Source: an uncultured beta proteobacterium | Lineage (GTDB): Bacteria; Pseudomonadota; Gammaproteobacteria; Burkholderiales; Burkholderiaceae_E | DNA: 64,000 nucleotides | Direction of reading: 5' to 3' | Assembly: GCA_903934295.1 (NCBI GenBank) | Contig: CAIZNI010000029.1 | Coordinates: forward strand, 62,001 to 126,000 | Part shown: positions 25,088 to 32,165 of the stretch, piece by piece | How positions within the stretch are numbered: position 1 is the stretch's first letter | How the letters are laid out: each line of letters begins with the position of its first letter | The notes under the pieces: model-generated | The model's database searches: none | Seen by the model: only the letters and a program-made list of their open reading frames with translations | What the model was told of the DNA's origin: nothing | Position numbers and translations under genes: made by a program

Positions 25088-26941
25088 TTGGCCGCGCCGG
25101 GACTCACGCCGCTGCGGCGGCTGGGGCGGTTCGACGAGCTTCTGTCGGCGCTGGCCCTGGCGCTGATGGTGGTGATCCCCATCGTCGAGATCGCCTTGCG
25201 CCCCACGCTGGGCGCGGGCATCGAGAACGCGCCCGTGCTGGTGCAGCACCTCGGCCTGGTGCTGGCCATGTTCGGCGCGGTGGCCGCGGAACGTCACGGG
25301 CATCTGACGACGCTGGGCAGCAGCCTGGGGCAGGTGGGCGGCGCACGAACGCGCGCAGCGGTGCAGGCATTTGCCAGCGGCAGCGCCGCGGTGATTTCGG
25401 GGCTGCTGGCGCTGGCCAGCTGGCGTTTCCTGAGCAGCGAAATACCCGCCGCGCAACCCCTGGCCTACCGCGTGCCGGTGTGGTGGGTGCAGGCCAGCCT
25501 GCCGATCGGCTTCGCGATCCTCGGGGTCCGGCTGGGCTGGCGCTGCTCCGCGCTGCCCGGGGTCCGGGTGGCGTGCGCCGCGGTCCTGCCCCTGGCGGGC
25601 TGGGCGCTGGGGGCCGCCTTCGATGAAGTCGCCCTGCCGCTGTGGCCGGGTCTGCTGTGGCTGCTGGCCATCCTGCTGGCGGGGGCGCCGATCTTCGCCG
25701 TGCTCGGGGGTCTGGCGCTGGCGCTCTTCTGGCAGGACGGGCTGCCCCTGGCATCGATCCCCCTGTCTCACTACGCCATCACCGTCAATCCGTCGCTGCC
25801 CGCCCTGCCCCTGTTCACCCTGGCCGGGCTGATCTTCGCGCGGACCGGCGCCGCGCAGCGCCTGAGCGCGCTGTTCCTGGCCGCCTTCGGCGGCGCCGTG
25901 CGCGGCACCGTGCTGGCGGCTGCCCTGCTGTGCTCCGCGTTCACCGCCTTCACCGGCGGCAGCGGGGTCACCATCCTGGCGCTGGGCGGGCTGCTGCTGC
26001 CCCTGCTGACGAAGGCGGGCTATCCGGAGCAGCGCGGCGTCGGCCTGGTCACCAGCGCCAGCGCGCTGGGTGTGCTGCTGGCGCCCTCGGTGCCGCTGAT
26101 CATGTACGCCGTCATCGCGCGCGTGCCGATCGTCGACCTGTTCCTGGCCGGGCTGCTGCCCGCGGTGGTGATGGTGGCCTGCCTGCTGATCGTGGGCGGC
26201 TATCTTCGGCGCGCGCCGGTTGCGCCGGCGCCGGGAAGCGCACCGCCGGCGCGCCCGGATCTGCGGCGGGCGCTGGCTGCCGCCTGGGTCGCCAAATGGG
26301 AGATCCTGGCGCCCGTGGTCGCCATCGGTTCGCTGCTCGGCGGCCTGGCGACGCCGACCGAAAGCGCGGCGCTCACCGCGGCCTACGCCATCGCCACTCA
26401 AGCCTTCGCCCACCGCGAACTCGGATGGCGCCTGCTGACGAGTTGCCTGATGAACTGCGCGCAACTCATCGGCGCCATCATGCTCATCCTGGGCATGGCA
26501 CTGGCGATGACCAACTACCTGGTCGATGCGGGCATTCCGGACATCGCCATCGACTGGGTGCAGAGCGCGGTGCCGAGCAAATTCCTGTTCCTGCTCGCGC
26601 TGTGCCTGTTCCTGAGCGTGGCGGCGGCCCTGATGGAGATCTTCGCGGCCATCGTCGTGCTGGTGCCGCTGCTGCTGCCGATGGCGCGCAGCTACGGCAT
26701 CGACCCGGTGCACTTCGGCATCATTTTCCTGGCGGCGATGGAACTCGGTTTCCTGTGCCCGCCGGCCGGCATGAACATCTACTTCGCGTCAGCGATGTTC
26801 GGGCGTTCCGTGGGCTATGTGGCGGTGTCGGTCCTGCCAGCCGTGCTGGCCATCTTCATCGGCACGTTGATCATTGCCTGTCTGCCGGAGTTGTCCACGG
26901 GTCTGCCGGCCTGGTGGTCGGCCCGACAGAATTCCCCGTGA
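25088..26941 (+). CDS. TRAP transporter fused permease (DctQ-DctM)
   Basis: 617-residue inner-membrane protein. Residues 15-180 form a DctQ-like four-helix small subunit. About residue 185 onward is a DctM large subunit of roughly a dozen helices, with motifs GAPIFAVLGG, FTAFTGGSGVTILALGGLLLP and SASALGVLLAPSVPLIMYA. It uses the sodium gradient to move ligand from the DctP protein. The start appears to be a TTG at 25088, 3 nt after the dctP stop, so translation is probably coupled. It ends 24 nt from the convergent DHH-family gene. Confidence 0.87.
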   Translation: MAAPGLTPLRRLGRFDELLSALALALMVVIPIVEIALRPTLGAGIENAPVLVQHLGLVLAMFGAVAAERHGHLTTLGSSLGQVGGARTRAAVQAFASGSAAVISGLLALASWRFLSSEIPAAQPLAYRVPVWWVQASLPIGFAILGVRLGWRCSALPGVRVACAAVLPLAGWALGAAFDEVALPLWPGLLWLLAILLAGAPIFAVLGGLALALFWQDGLPLASIPLSHYAITVNPSLPALPLFTLAGLIFARTGAAQRLSALFLAAFGGAVRGTVLAAALLCSAFTAFTGGSGVTILALGGLLLPLLTKAGYPEQRGVGLVTSASALGVLLAPSVPLIMYAVIARVPIVDLFLAGLLPAVVMVACLLIVGGYLRRAPVAPAPGSAPPARPDLRRALAAAWVAKWEILAPVVAIGSLLGGLATPTESAALTAAYAIATQAFAHRELGWRLLTSCLMNCAQLIGAIMLILGMALAMTNYLVDAGIPDIAIDWVQSAVPSKFLFLLALCLFLSVAAALMEIFAAIVVLVPLLLPMARSYGIDPVHFGIIFLAAMELGFLCPPAGMNIYFASAMFGRSVGYVAVSVLPAVLAIFIGTLIIACLPELSTGLPAWWSARQNSP

Positions 26942-26965
26942 ATGCAAATGCCCTGGGCGGCGCCC

Positions 26966-27928
26966 TCAGCCGGCGACAAGCTCCGCCGTCGAGCCCGCGG
27001 TGATCTGCTCGATCAGTTCCTGCTTGAGCACCTCGGCAAGGTCGTTGGACCCCTGGCAGGTGCCGGCAGCATGGTGGCCCCCACCGCCGTGGCGCAGCAT
27101 CAGCTCGCCGACCGGCAGCCGATTGCCGCGATCGAAGATGCTCTTGCCGACGGTGTAGACGGTGTTTTGCCGGTCGCGGCCCCACATGACGTGCATGCTG
27201 ATGTCGCACTGCGGGTACATCGCATAAACCACGAAGCGATTGCCCGCAAAGATGATTTCCTCATCGCGCAGATCGAGCACCACCAGCTTGCCGTGGACCC
27301 TGGCGACCCGGGCGATCTGCTCGCGAAACAGCGCGTGCTGCGCGAAGAACAGGTCGACCCGCTCCCGGACATCGGGCAGCGCCAGGATGTCGTCGATCGG
27401 CATGTCGCGGCAGCAGTCGATGAGCATCATCATCAGCTGGTAGTTGGAGACGCGGAAGTCGCGAAACCGGCCCAGCCCGGTGCGCGCATCCATCAGGAAG
27501 CTGAGCAGCTCCCAGCCCGCCGGCGCGAGCACGTCCTCGCGGGAGAAGCCTGCGGAATCGGCCTTGTCCACCGCCTCCATCATCGCGTCGCTCACGCGCG
27601 GGAACCGGGCCTTGCCGCCGAAATGGTCGTAGACCACCCGCGCGGCCGACTTGGCATCCGGCTTCAGGATGTAGTTCGACGGGAACTCGCCCTCGTGGCG
27701 CAGGGCCTCGCTGGCGTGGTGGTCGAAGCACAGGCCGCAGCCGGGCACATAGGGCAGGTTGGTGATGATGTCGCGCGCGGTCACCGCGACTTTGCCGTCC
27801 TGCATGTCCTTGGGGTGCTGGAAGACGATCTCGCCGAGCATCCCGAGTTCCTTGAGCAGGACCGCGGACACCAGTCCGTCCATGTCGCTGCGGGTGATCA
27901 GGCGGTATTTCGAATCGGGAACATTCAT
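26966..27928 (-). CDS. DHH-family phosphoesterase (exopolyphosphatase/NrnB-like)
   Basis: 320-residue cytoplasmic metal-dependent phosphoesterase. Near the N-terminus ITRSDMDGLVSAVLL gives the first Asp motif, and GLCFDHHAS carries the DHH signature. The C-terminus ends with the DHHA1-like glycine/histidine motif LRHGGGGHHAAGTCQ that binds the phosphate of the substrate. Relatives cleave short oligonucleotides, cyclic dinucleotides or polyphosphate; which of these applies cannot be told. The ATG at 27926-27928 starts MNVPDSKYRLITRSD, the family N-terminus. It is divergent from the GST gene. Confidence 0.87.
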   Translation of the reverse strand: MNVPDSKYRLITRSDMDGLVSAVLLKELGMLGEIVFQHPKDMQDGKVAVTARDIITNLPYVPGCGLCFDHHASEALRHEGEFPSNYILKPDAKSAARVVYDHFGGKARFPRVSDAMMEAVDKADSAGFSREDVLAPAGWELLSFLMDARTGLGRFRDFRVSNYQLMMMLIDCCRDMPIDDILALPDVRERVDLFFAQHALFREQIARVARVHGKLVVLDLRDEEIIFAGNRFVVYAMYPQCDISMHVMWGRDRQNTVYTVGKSIFDRGNRLPVGELMLRHGGGGHHAAGTCQGSNDLAEVLKQELIEQITAGSTAELVAG

Positions 27929-28135
27929 GCCGGGTCCTTCATTGGTGATGCAGACCCGATTAAACCGTTCGGCTGCGCGGGCGCGGCCAACGGTCCGCCG
28001 GCAGGCAGGGGACAACGGATGGACGGCAGGCGCGCCGGCGCGAACGGTTCGGCCCCCGAGCGGCAGGGCGCTTCGGCCCGACGATGCGCGCACAACCGTG
28101 TAAGTTCCCGCCTTTACGACCCACCCGCTCACGCC

Positions 28136-28771
28136 ATGTACCAGCTCATCAGCGCCACCCCCAGCCCCTACGCCCGCAAGGTGCGCATCCAGCTCGCCGA
28201 GAAGGGCATCCCCTTCGAACTCATCACCGAGGTGCCCTGGAACAGCGACACCCAAACACCGCTCTGGAATCCGCTGGAGAAGCTGCCGGTGCTGATCCTG
28301 CCCGAGGGCGGCAGCGTGTTCGAGTCGCGCTACATCGGCGAATGGATCGAGATGAAGCACCCGACCCCGCCGTTGATGCCCGAGGGCGTCGACGCGATCC
28401 TGGCGGTCAAGCGCTTCGAAGTGATCGCCGACGGCGCCTGCGACGCGCTGGTGCTGATGTTCTTCGAGAACGCCCGCGACGAGGACAAGCGCAGCGCGCC
28501 CTGGTTCGAACGCCAGCGCCGCAAGCTCGAGGGCGCCCTGCGCGAACTGTCGGGCGCGATCGGGCAGCGAGCCTTCTGTCACGGCGACCGGCTGACCCTG
28601 GCCGACATCGCCACCGGCTCGCTGCTGCGCTACCTGAGCGTGCGCTGGCCGCACCACCCCTGGCGCGACCAGTATCCCGATCTGGCGGCGTTCTCCGACC
28701 GGCTCGAGGAACGTCCGTCGTTCGCCGCGACGCGGCCGGTGCCGCAGGTGATCCGCGACCGGGTCGCCTGA
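28136..28771 (+). CDS. Glutathione S-transferase family protein
   Basis: 211 residues. An N-terminal thioredoxin-like domain starts YQLISATPSPYARKVRI, with Ser in the catalytic region. KLPVLILPEGGSVFESRYIGEWIE contains the cis-Pro and the glutathione-binding ESR motif. A C-terminal all-helical domain with LTLADIATGSLLRYL follows. It is a cytosolic GST of unknown substrate. The ATG at 28136 is preceded by about 200 bp shared with the divergent DHH gene, within which I could not identify a clear promoter. Confidence 0.88.
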   Translation: MYQLISATPSPYARKVRIQLAEKGIPFELITEVPWNSDTQTPLWNPLEKLPVLILPEGGSVFESRYIGEWIEMKHPTPPLMPEGVDAILAVKRFEVIADGACDALVLMFFENARDEDKRSAPWFERQRRKLEGALRELSGAIGQRAFCHGDRLTLADIATGSLLRYLSVRWPHHPWRDQYPDLAAFSDRLEERPSFAATRPVPQVIRDRVA

Positions 28772-28774
28772 GGG

Positions 28775-28793
28775 CGGGGAACCCGGGCTTTTT
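28775..28793 (+). terminator. Weak T-rich terminator after the GST gene
   Basis: A 4-bp GC stem (CGGG/CCCG) with a 3-nt loop is followed by GGC and five T residues directly after the GST stop. The short stem makes it weak, but it is the only hairpin plus T-run noticed in the window. Confidence 0.35.
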
Positions 28794-28804
28794 GCCGACA
28801 CCCC

Positions 28805-29221
28805 CTATTGGGTCCAGTTCTCGACTGACAGGCCCTTCACGCGGCCGAAGTCCTTCGTGTTGTTGGTGACGACAATCGCCCCCAGGGCCCGCGCGTGCGC
28901 CGCAATCATCAGGTCAGCTGCGCCGAGCTGAGCCCCCTTGCGCTTCAGGTCTACCCGGATTTCAGCGTAATGCTGGGCCGCCTCTTGCGGCCAATCCAGG
29001 ACCGCCAGATGCAATGCGAAGCTGTCCAGCACGGCTTGGTTCTGCTTGCGCTTTGCTGTGGCCGACGCTTGCACGCCATAAGACAGCTCGGCAAACGTCA
29101 CCGCCGACATCACCTGCTGCTGCAGCGGAACCGACTGCACTTTGACCGCCAGCGTGGGCGACTCGCCTCGCATGAGGAAGATGCAGGTGTCGGTGTCCAG
29201 CATGAACAGTGGCGCTGTCAA
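28805..29221 (-). CDS. vapC: VapC-type PIN-domain toxin (second pair)
   Basis: 138-residue PIN-domain RNase. FMLDTDTCIFLMRG gives the first acidic residue, FAELSYGV the second, GAADLMIAAHARALGA the third and NNTKDFGRV the last, so the active site looks intact. It overlaps the upstream antitoxin gene by 4 nt (29218-29221), the tight coupling usual for vapBC. It is similar in layout to the pair at 8.7-9.3 kb but clearly diverged in sequence, so the two are not a recent duplication. Confidence 0.9.
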   Translation of the reverse strand: MTAPLFMLDTDTCIFLMRGESPTLAVKVQSVPLQQQVMSAVTFAELSYGVQASATAKRKQNQAVLDSFALHLAVLDWPQEAAQHYAEIRVDLKRKGAQLGAADLMIAAHARALGAIVVTNNTKDFGRVKGLSVENWTQ

Positions 29222-29475
29222 AACGAGCGCTCCTGGACCGGCATGCGTTCAGCGTCGGCCATGAAGTCGGACGAAGCCGTCAGACCGGAAGCGAAAAAGC
29301 CGGACCAATCAGTCGGACGCGGCGTCAGCACGACGCTTTCCCCCTCTCGACGAATGAATACCTCTCGAACGGACTCGGGGAACCGGAATTCGAGCGGCAT
29401 CGTGACCGTCTGCGAACGGTTGTTCCAGCCAACACGCGCGGTGGGCCGAGGGGCGTGGGTTTGATGTTTTGCCAT
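29218..29475 (-). CDS. vapB: VapB-type antitoxin (second pair)
   Basis: 85-residue AbrB-fold antitoxin. GWNNRSQTVTMPLEFRFPESVREVFIRREGESVVLTP is the swapped-hairpin DNA-binding part, and RPTDWSGFFASGLTASSDFM is the toxin-binding tail, a layout seen in VapB of the type paired with this toxin. The ATG at 29473-29475 lies just downstream of a short palindrome. It is expected to autorepress with its toxin. Confidence 0.85.
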   Translation of the reverse strand: MAKHQTHAPRPTARVGWNNRSQTVTMPLEFRFPESVREVFIRREGESVVLTPRPTDWSGFFASGLTASSDFMADAERMPVQERSF

Positions 29476-29485
29476 GTATCAAAGC

Positions 29486-29496
29486 ATATGGCATAT
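29486..29496. promoter_or_regulatory. Palindrome upstream of the second vapB
   Basis: ATATGGCATAT is an 11-bp palindrome with 5-bp arms, centred about 16 nt upstream of the vapB start in a locally AT-rich stretch. Its position suits an operator for VapB autorepression. It is too short to be sure. Confidence 0.4.
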
Positions 29497-29588
29497 CATT
29501 CTGCAGGACAAGTCATGCAGCCACCGCTTCGCGTTCCCGGGTGGCGACTGCGGATCCCGCCTTGCAGGCGGACGATGTTTCGAGAGTC

Positions 29589-30203
29589 CTAGCGCTTGTT
29601 TCGGTCTGAGCTGGCTTTCAGGTTACGAAAAATCGCATCGCTTTCGCTTTGACGCGCACTGTCGACGGGTTGATCGACAGCGGCACGACCCACGATTTCG
29701 CGCACGACATCGCGCCGGACCGTGACCGGCTCGTGGTCGGGTCCGAACGCATGCCGGAAATCGAAGGCCAGCGGGCTCGGTCCGTGGTCGTGCAGTTGTT
29801 CCAGGCGCTCGCTGGCCTCATACCAGTCGGGGAGGTGGTCGTCGGCGACCCACCAGGCTGTGTAGCTGGGCCATTGCGGCGTGATGAACCACTCGAGCCG
29901 ATGACGAAGTGATTCGCCGTGCACACCGGAATAGGCAAAGGCGTTGACCGATTCGAGTGTGCGCCACAGCGACAGCGTGGCGACCGCACCGTCGTGCCGC
30001 GTGCGATCGAAGAATCTGGGATAGACCAGATCTCCCCAGGTGTGAGTGAGCGTGACCGGGTCCCTCATGGAGCGTGCGACGAAACCCTCGAAGCGGTCCG
30101 CAGCGCCGAAGGTATCGGGCAATCGGTCGAAGAAGCCTTGAACCTGGGCATCGCCAGGCGGTGCACGAAAGATGGCAAAGGTGGTGAACGCGACGAGGGG
30201 CAC
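29589..30203 (-). CDS. DUF3291 family protein
   Basis: 204 residues with the DUF3291 layout: PLVAFTTFAIFRAPPGDAQVQGFFDRLPDTFGAAD, then the central LVYPRFFDRTRHDGAVATLSLWRTLESVNAFAYSGVHGE and PSYTAWWVADDH. Relatives have a dimeric alpha/beta-barrel (ABM-like) fold and no settled function. I chose the GTG at 30203 because GGAG lies 8 nt upstream; a GTG 13 codons earlier is an alternative. About 70 extra C-terminal residues follow the core domain. It lies downstream of the hydrolase-LuxR gene on the same strand. Confidence 0.78.
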   Translation of the reverse strand: MPLVAFTTFAIFRAPPGDAQVQGFFDRLPDTFGAADRFEGFVARSMRDPVTLTHTWGDLVYPRFFDRTRHDGAVATLSLWRTLESVNAFAYSGVHGESLRHRLEWFITPQWPSYTAWWVADDHLPDWYEASERLEQLHDHGPSPLAFDFRHAFGPDHEPVTVRRDVVREIVGRAAVDQPVDSARQSESDAIFRNLKASSDRNKR

Positions 30204-30325
30204 GGGTGTCTCCGGAAGACTGGGGCGCAGCGCCCGTCTCACACGCCGTCGAAGCGGGCTCTTCGTGGACGGTACGGCCCACCGACGAGCCGGTAAACAG
30301 GACTTCAGTCCCGCTGCCCGGGAAT

Positions 30326-31387
30326 TCAGAAGCCCATGTCCCGGGCACGCGCAACAGCGCGGGCCCGGCTGTCAACACCGAGCTTTCTGTAAAGCACCGA
30401 GAGCGCGTTGCGCACCGTCTTGTTGGCAACACCGAGCGTTGCAGCGATCTGGGCGTTGTCGAGCCCCTGAGCGACCAGGCGGGCGAGTTCGCGCTCGCGC
30501 GGCGTGAGCCGGTCTCGATCGGTGGATTCGATGACAAACTCGACCACGGCTTCGCAGAACCTGGCGAACGCCGGCTCATGCCCCAGTGGCACGTGATTGC
30601 CGGAGTTCAACGCCTCGAATCGCGCGCCCGGAATCGCGGCTGCGGTGTCGCGCCCAAGCGCCACCGGCGTGACCCGATCGCGGTCACAGTGCAGTACCAG
30701 CGTCGGGGCGACCACCTTCGGCGCCAGTGCGCGCGCATCGAGCGCAGCCCGACCTTTCTGGATCGCGGCAGCGCGCGCGCCGTCGCAGCTGCGACGCTGC
30801 TGCTCGTTCATCCCACTTCGCACCTCGGGCGTGGCCTCGGGCAGGAAGCGGCTGCTGAAGAACGCCAGCACCTCGTTGTCGTCTCGCCCCCACCCGGTTT
30901 CGATCAGGCGCCATTGCGCCTCCAGGTACCCGAGCGCTTCCGGAGTGGCGCTGCGGTGCAGAGCACCCATCATGGCTCCCCCGTGCAACACGAGATGCGA
31001 AACACGCTCTGGATATCTGGCGGCAAAGGCGATGGCAACCGGCGTGCCGCCGCTGACGCCGAGCAGCGCCACCTTGCGCTCGCCGGTGGCCGAAATCACC
31101 GCGTCCAGCTCCTCTATCCACGCGTCGAGGGTTTGAGGCTGATCATCCGCATCTGACAAGCCGCAGCCGCGCTCGTCGTATCGCACCAGCCGGAACGACC
31201 GACTCAGGCGCTCGACCCACGGACCCCAAAGCGGTGACTGAAGATCGTACTCGACGTTCGTCAGCCAGTGCGCAACCCGAACCAGCATCGGCGCATCGGG
31301 GCGGCCGGTGCATGTCCACGCAATGCGCGCACCGGACAAAACGCTGGCGAATCGAAATGACTGGTGAGGGCTGAAAGAGGCTCGCAT
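30326..31387 (-). CDS. Alpha/beta-hydrolase fused to a LuxR-type DNA-binding domain
   Basis: 353 residues. Residues 1-285 are an alpha/beta-hydrolase: LVRYDERGCGLSD, the nucleophile elbow GVSGG with Ser112, and a late GNHVPLGH that supplies the His. Residues 290-353 are a LuxR/NarL helix-turn-helix (LTPRERELARLVAQGLDNAQIAATLGVANKTVRN). The build suggests a one-component regulator that senses, and perhaps hydrolyses, a small ester or lactone. The Ser, Asp and His appear intact, so catalysis is possible. The start at 31387 is not supported by a strong ribosome-binding site. Its target is unknown; the DUF3291 gene downstream is the nearest candidate. Confidence 0.85.
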   Translation of the reverse strand: MRASFSPHQSFRFASVLSGARIAWTCTGRPDAPMLVRVAHWLTNVEYDLQSPLWGPWVERLSRSFRLVRYDERGCGLSDADDQPQTLDAWIEELDAVISATGERKVALLGVSGGTPVAIAFAARYPERVSHLVLHGGAMMGALHRSATPEALGYLEAQWRLIETGWGRDDNEVLAFFSSRFLPEATPEVRSGMNEQQRRSCDGARAAAIQKGRAALDARALAPKVVAPTLVLHCDRDRVTPVALGRDTAAAIPGARFEALNSGNHVPLGHEPAFARFCEAVVEFVIESTDRDRLTPRERELARLVAQGLDNAQIAATLGVANKTVRNALSVLYRKLGVDSRARAVARARDMGF

Positions 31388-31431
31388 AGACGGGATGCGG
31401 GTCGGGTGATGTGTCGAATGCCAACTGGCGC

Positions 31432-31500
31432 TGTTGACACTATCACGATCGCGAAGGCGGCAGGGATGACGAGGCAAGCCCTGCAGAAGGCCCTGCGGCC
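31432..31500 (+). pseudogene. Possible remnant of a HigA-type addiction-module antitoxin
   Basis: About 23 codons read VDTITIAKAAGMTRQALQKALRP, close in style to the helix-turn-helix of HigA-like antidotes (IA-x-x-x-GMSREALYKALRP). The frame has no full domain on either side and no toxin gene is adjacent. It lies in the 142-bp gap between the hydrolase-LuxR gene and the response regulator. I read it as a decayed fragment. The evidence is short. Confidence 0.35.
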
Positions 31501-31529
31501 CGTCTGCGCGCGGCGGGTGCCGAGAGCCC

Positions 31530-32165
31530 TCAGATCAGCCCCATGCTGCGTGCCCGCAGGGCCGCCTCGGCACGGCTGCTGATGTTGAGCTTGCGGTAGA
31601 TGCTCTTGACGTGGTCGCCCACGGTGTGGCGTGAAATGGCCAGGGCCTTGCCAATGTCGGCGATGTGCACGCCCTGGGCCAGCAGGCCCAGCACCTCGCG
31701 TTCGCGCGGGCTGAGCTCCGCCAGATCATCGCCCGTGGCAGCGGGCGGCTGGCGAAAGTGTCGCAGCAGACGCCGTGCCACCGCGGGTGACAGGGGCAGC
31801 TGTCCCTCGGCCATGCCCTGCAGCTGCCGGGCCAGCCAGTCCGTGCTCTGGTCCTTGAGCAGGTAGCCCTGGGCGCCGGCCTGCAAGGCCTGGAACAGGT
31901 TGTCGTCGTCGTCGAAGATGGAGGCGACGACGACCGCGCAGGCCGGTTGGGTCTGCGACAGCTGTGTGATGACCTCCACCCCGCGCCCGTCAGCCAGCCC
32001 CAGGTCGACCAGCGCCAGATCGAAACGGCGCTGGTCGATCAGCGACCGGGCCTGCCGCACCCCCTGGGCCCGGTGACACTGCGCCACGGGGAAGGCCTGG
32101 CGCACGGCCGCTTCCAGCATGGCCAGGGCCTCTGGCAGGTCATCGACCAGCAGCACCTGGTTCAT
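31530..32165 (-). CDS. NarL/LuxR-family response regulator
   Basis: 211-residue response regulator. In the receiver domain, Asp8/Asp9 and the phosphoacceptor Asp54 (DLALVDLGLADGRG) are visible, with the conserved Lys in LLKDQSTDWL. The C-terminal LuxR-type helix-turn-helix is LSPREREVLGLLAQGVHIADIGKALAISRHTVGDHVKSIYRKL. It overlaps the histidine kinase gene by 4 nt, so the two form one system. Its targets are unknown; the divergent exported-protein genes at 34.6-38.2 kb are candidates. Confidence 0.93.
   Translation of the reverse strand: MNQVLLVDDLPEALAMLEAAVRQAFPVAQCHRAQGVRQARSLIDQRRFDLALVDLGLADGRGVEVITQLSQTQPACAVVVASIFDDDDNLFQALQAGAQGYLLKDQSTDWLARQLQGMAEGQLPLSPAVARRLLRHFRQPPAATGDDLAELSPREREVLGLLAQGVHIADIGKALAISRHTVGDHVKSIYRKLNISSRAEAALRARSMGLI

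Noticed and set aside
24017-26713. Long antisense frame of 898 codons over the TRAP genes
   Set aside because: The translation is Gln/His/Arg-rich and low in complexity, with no motif; the sense genes are clear.
28805-29475. Second vapBC as a duplicate of the first
   Set aside because: The two toxins share only the family motifs, and the antitoxins differ throughout, so they were acquired separately.
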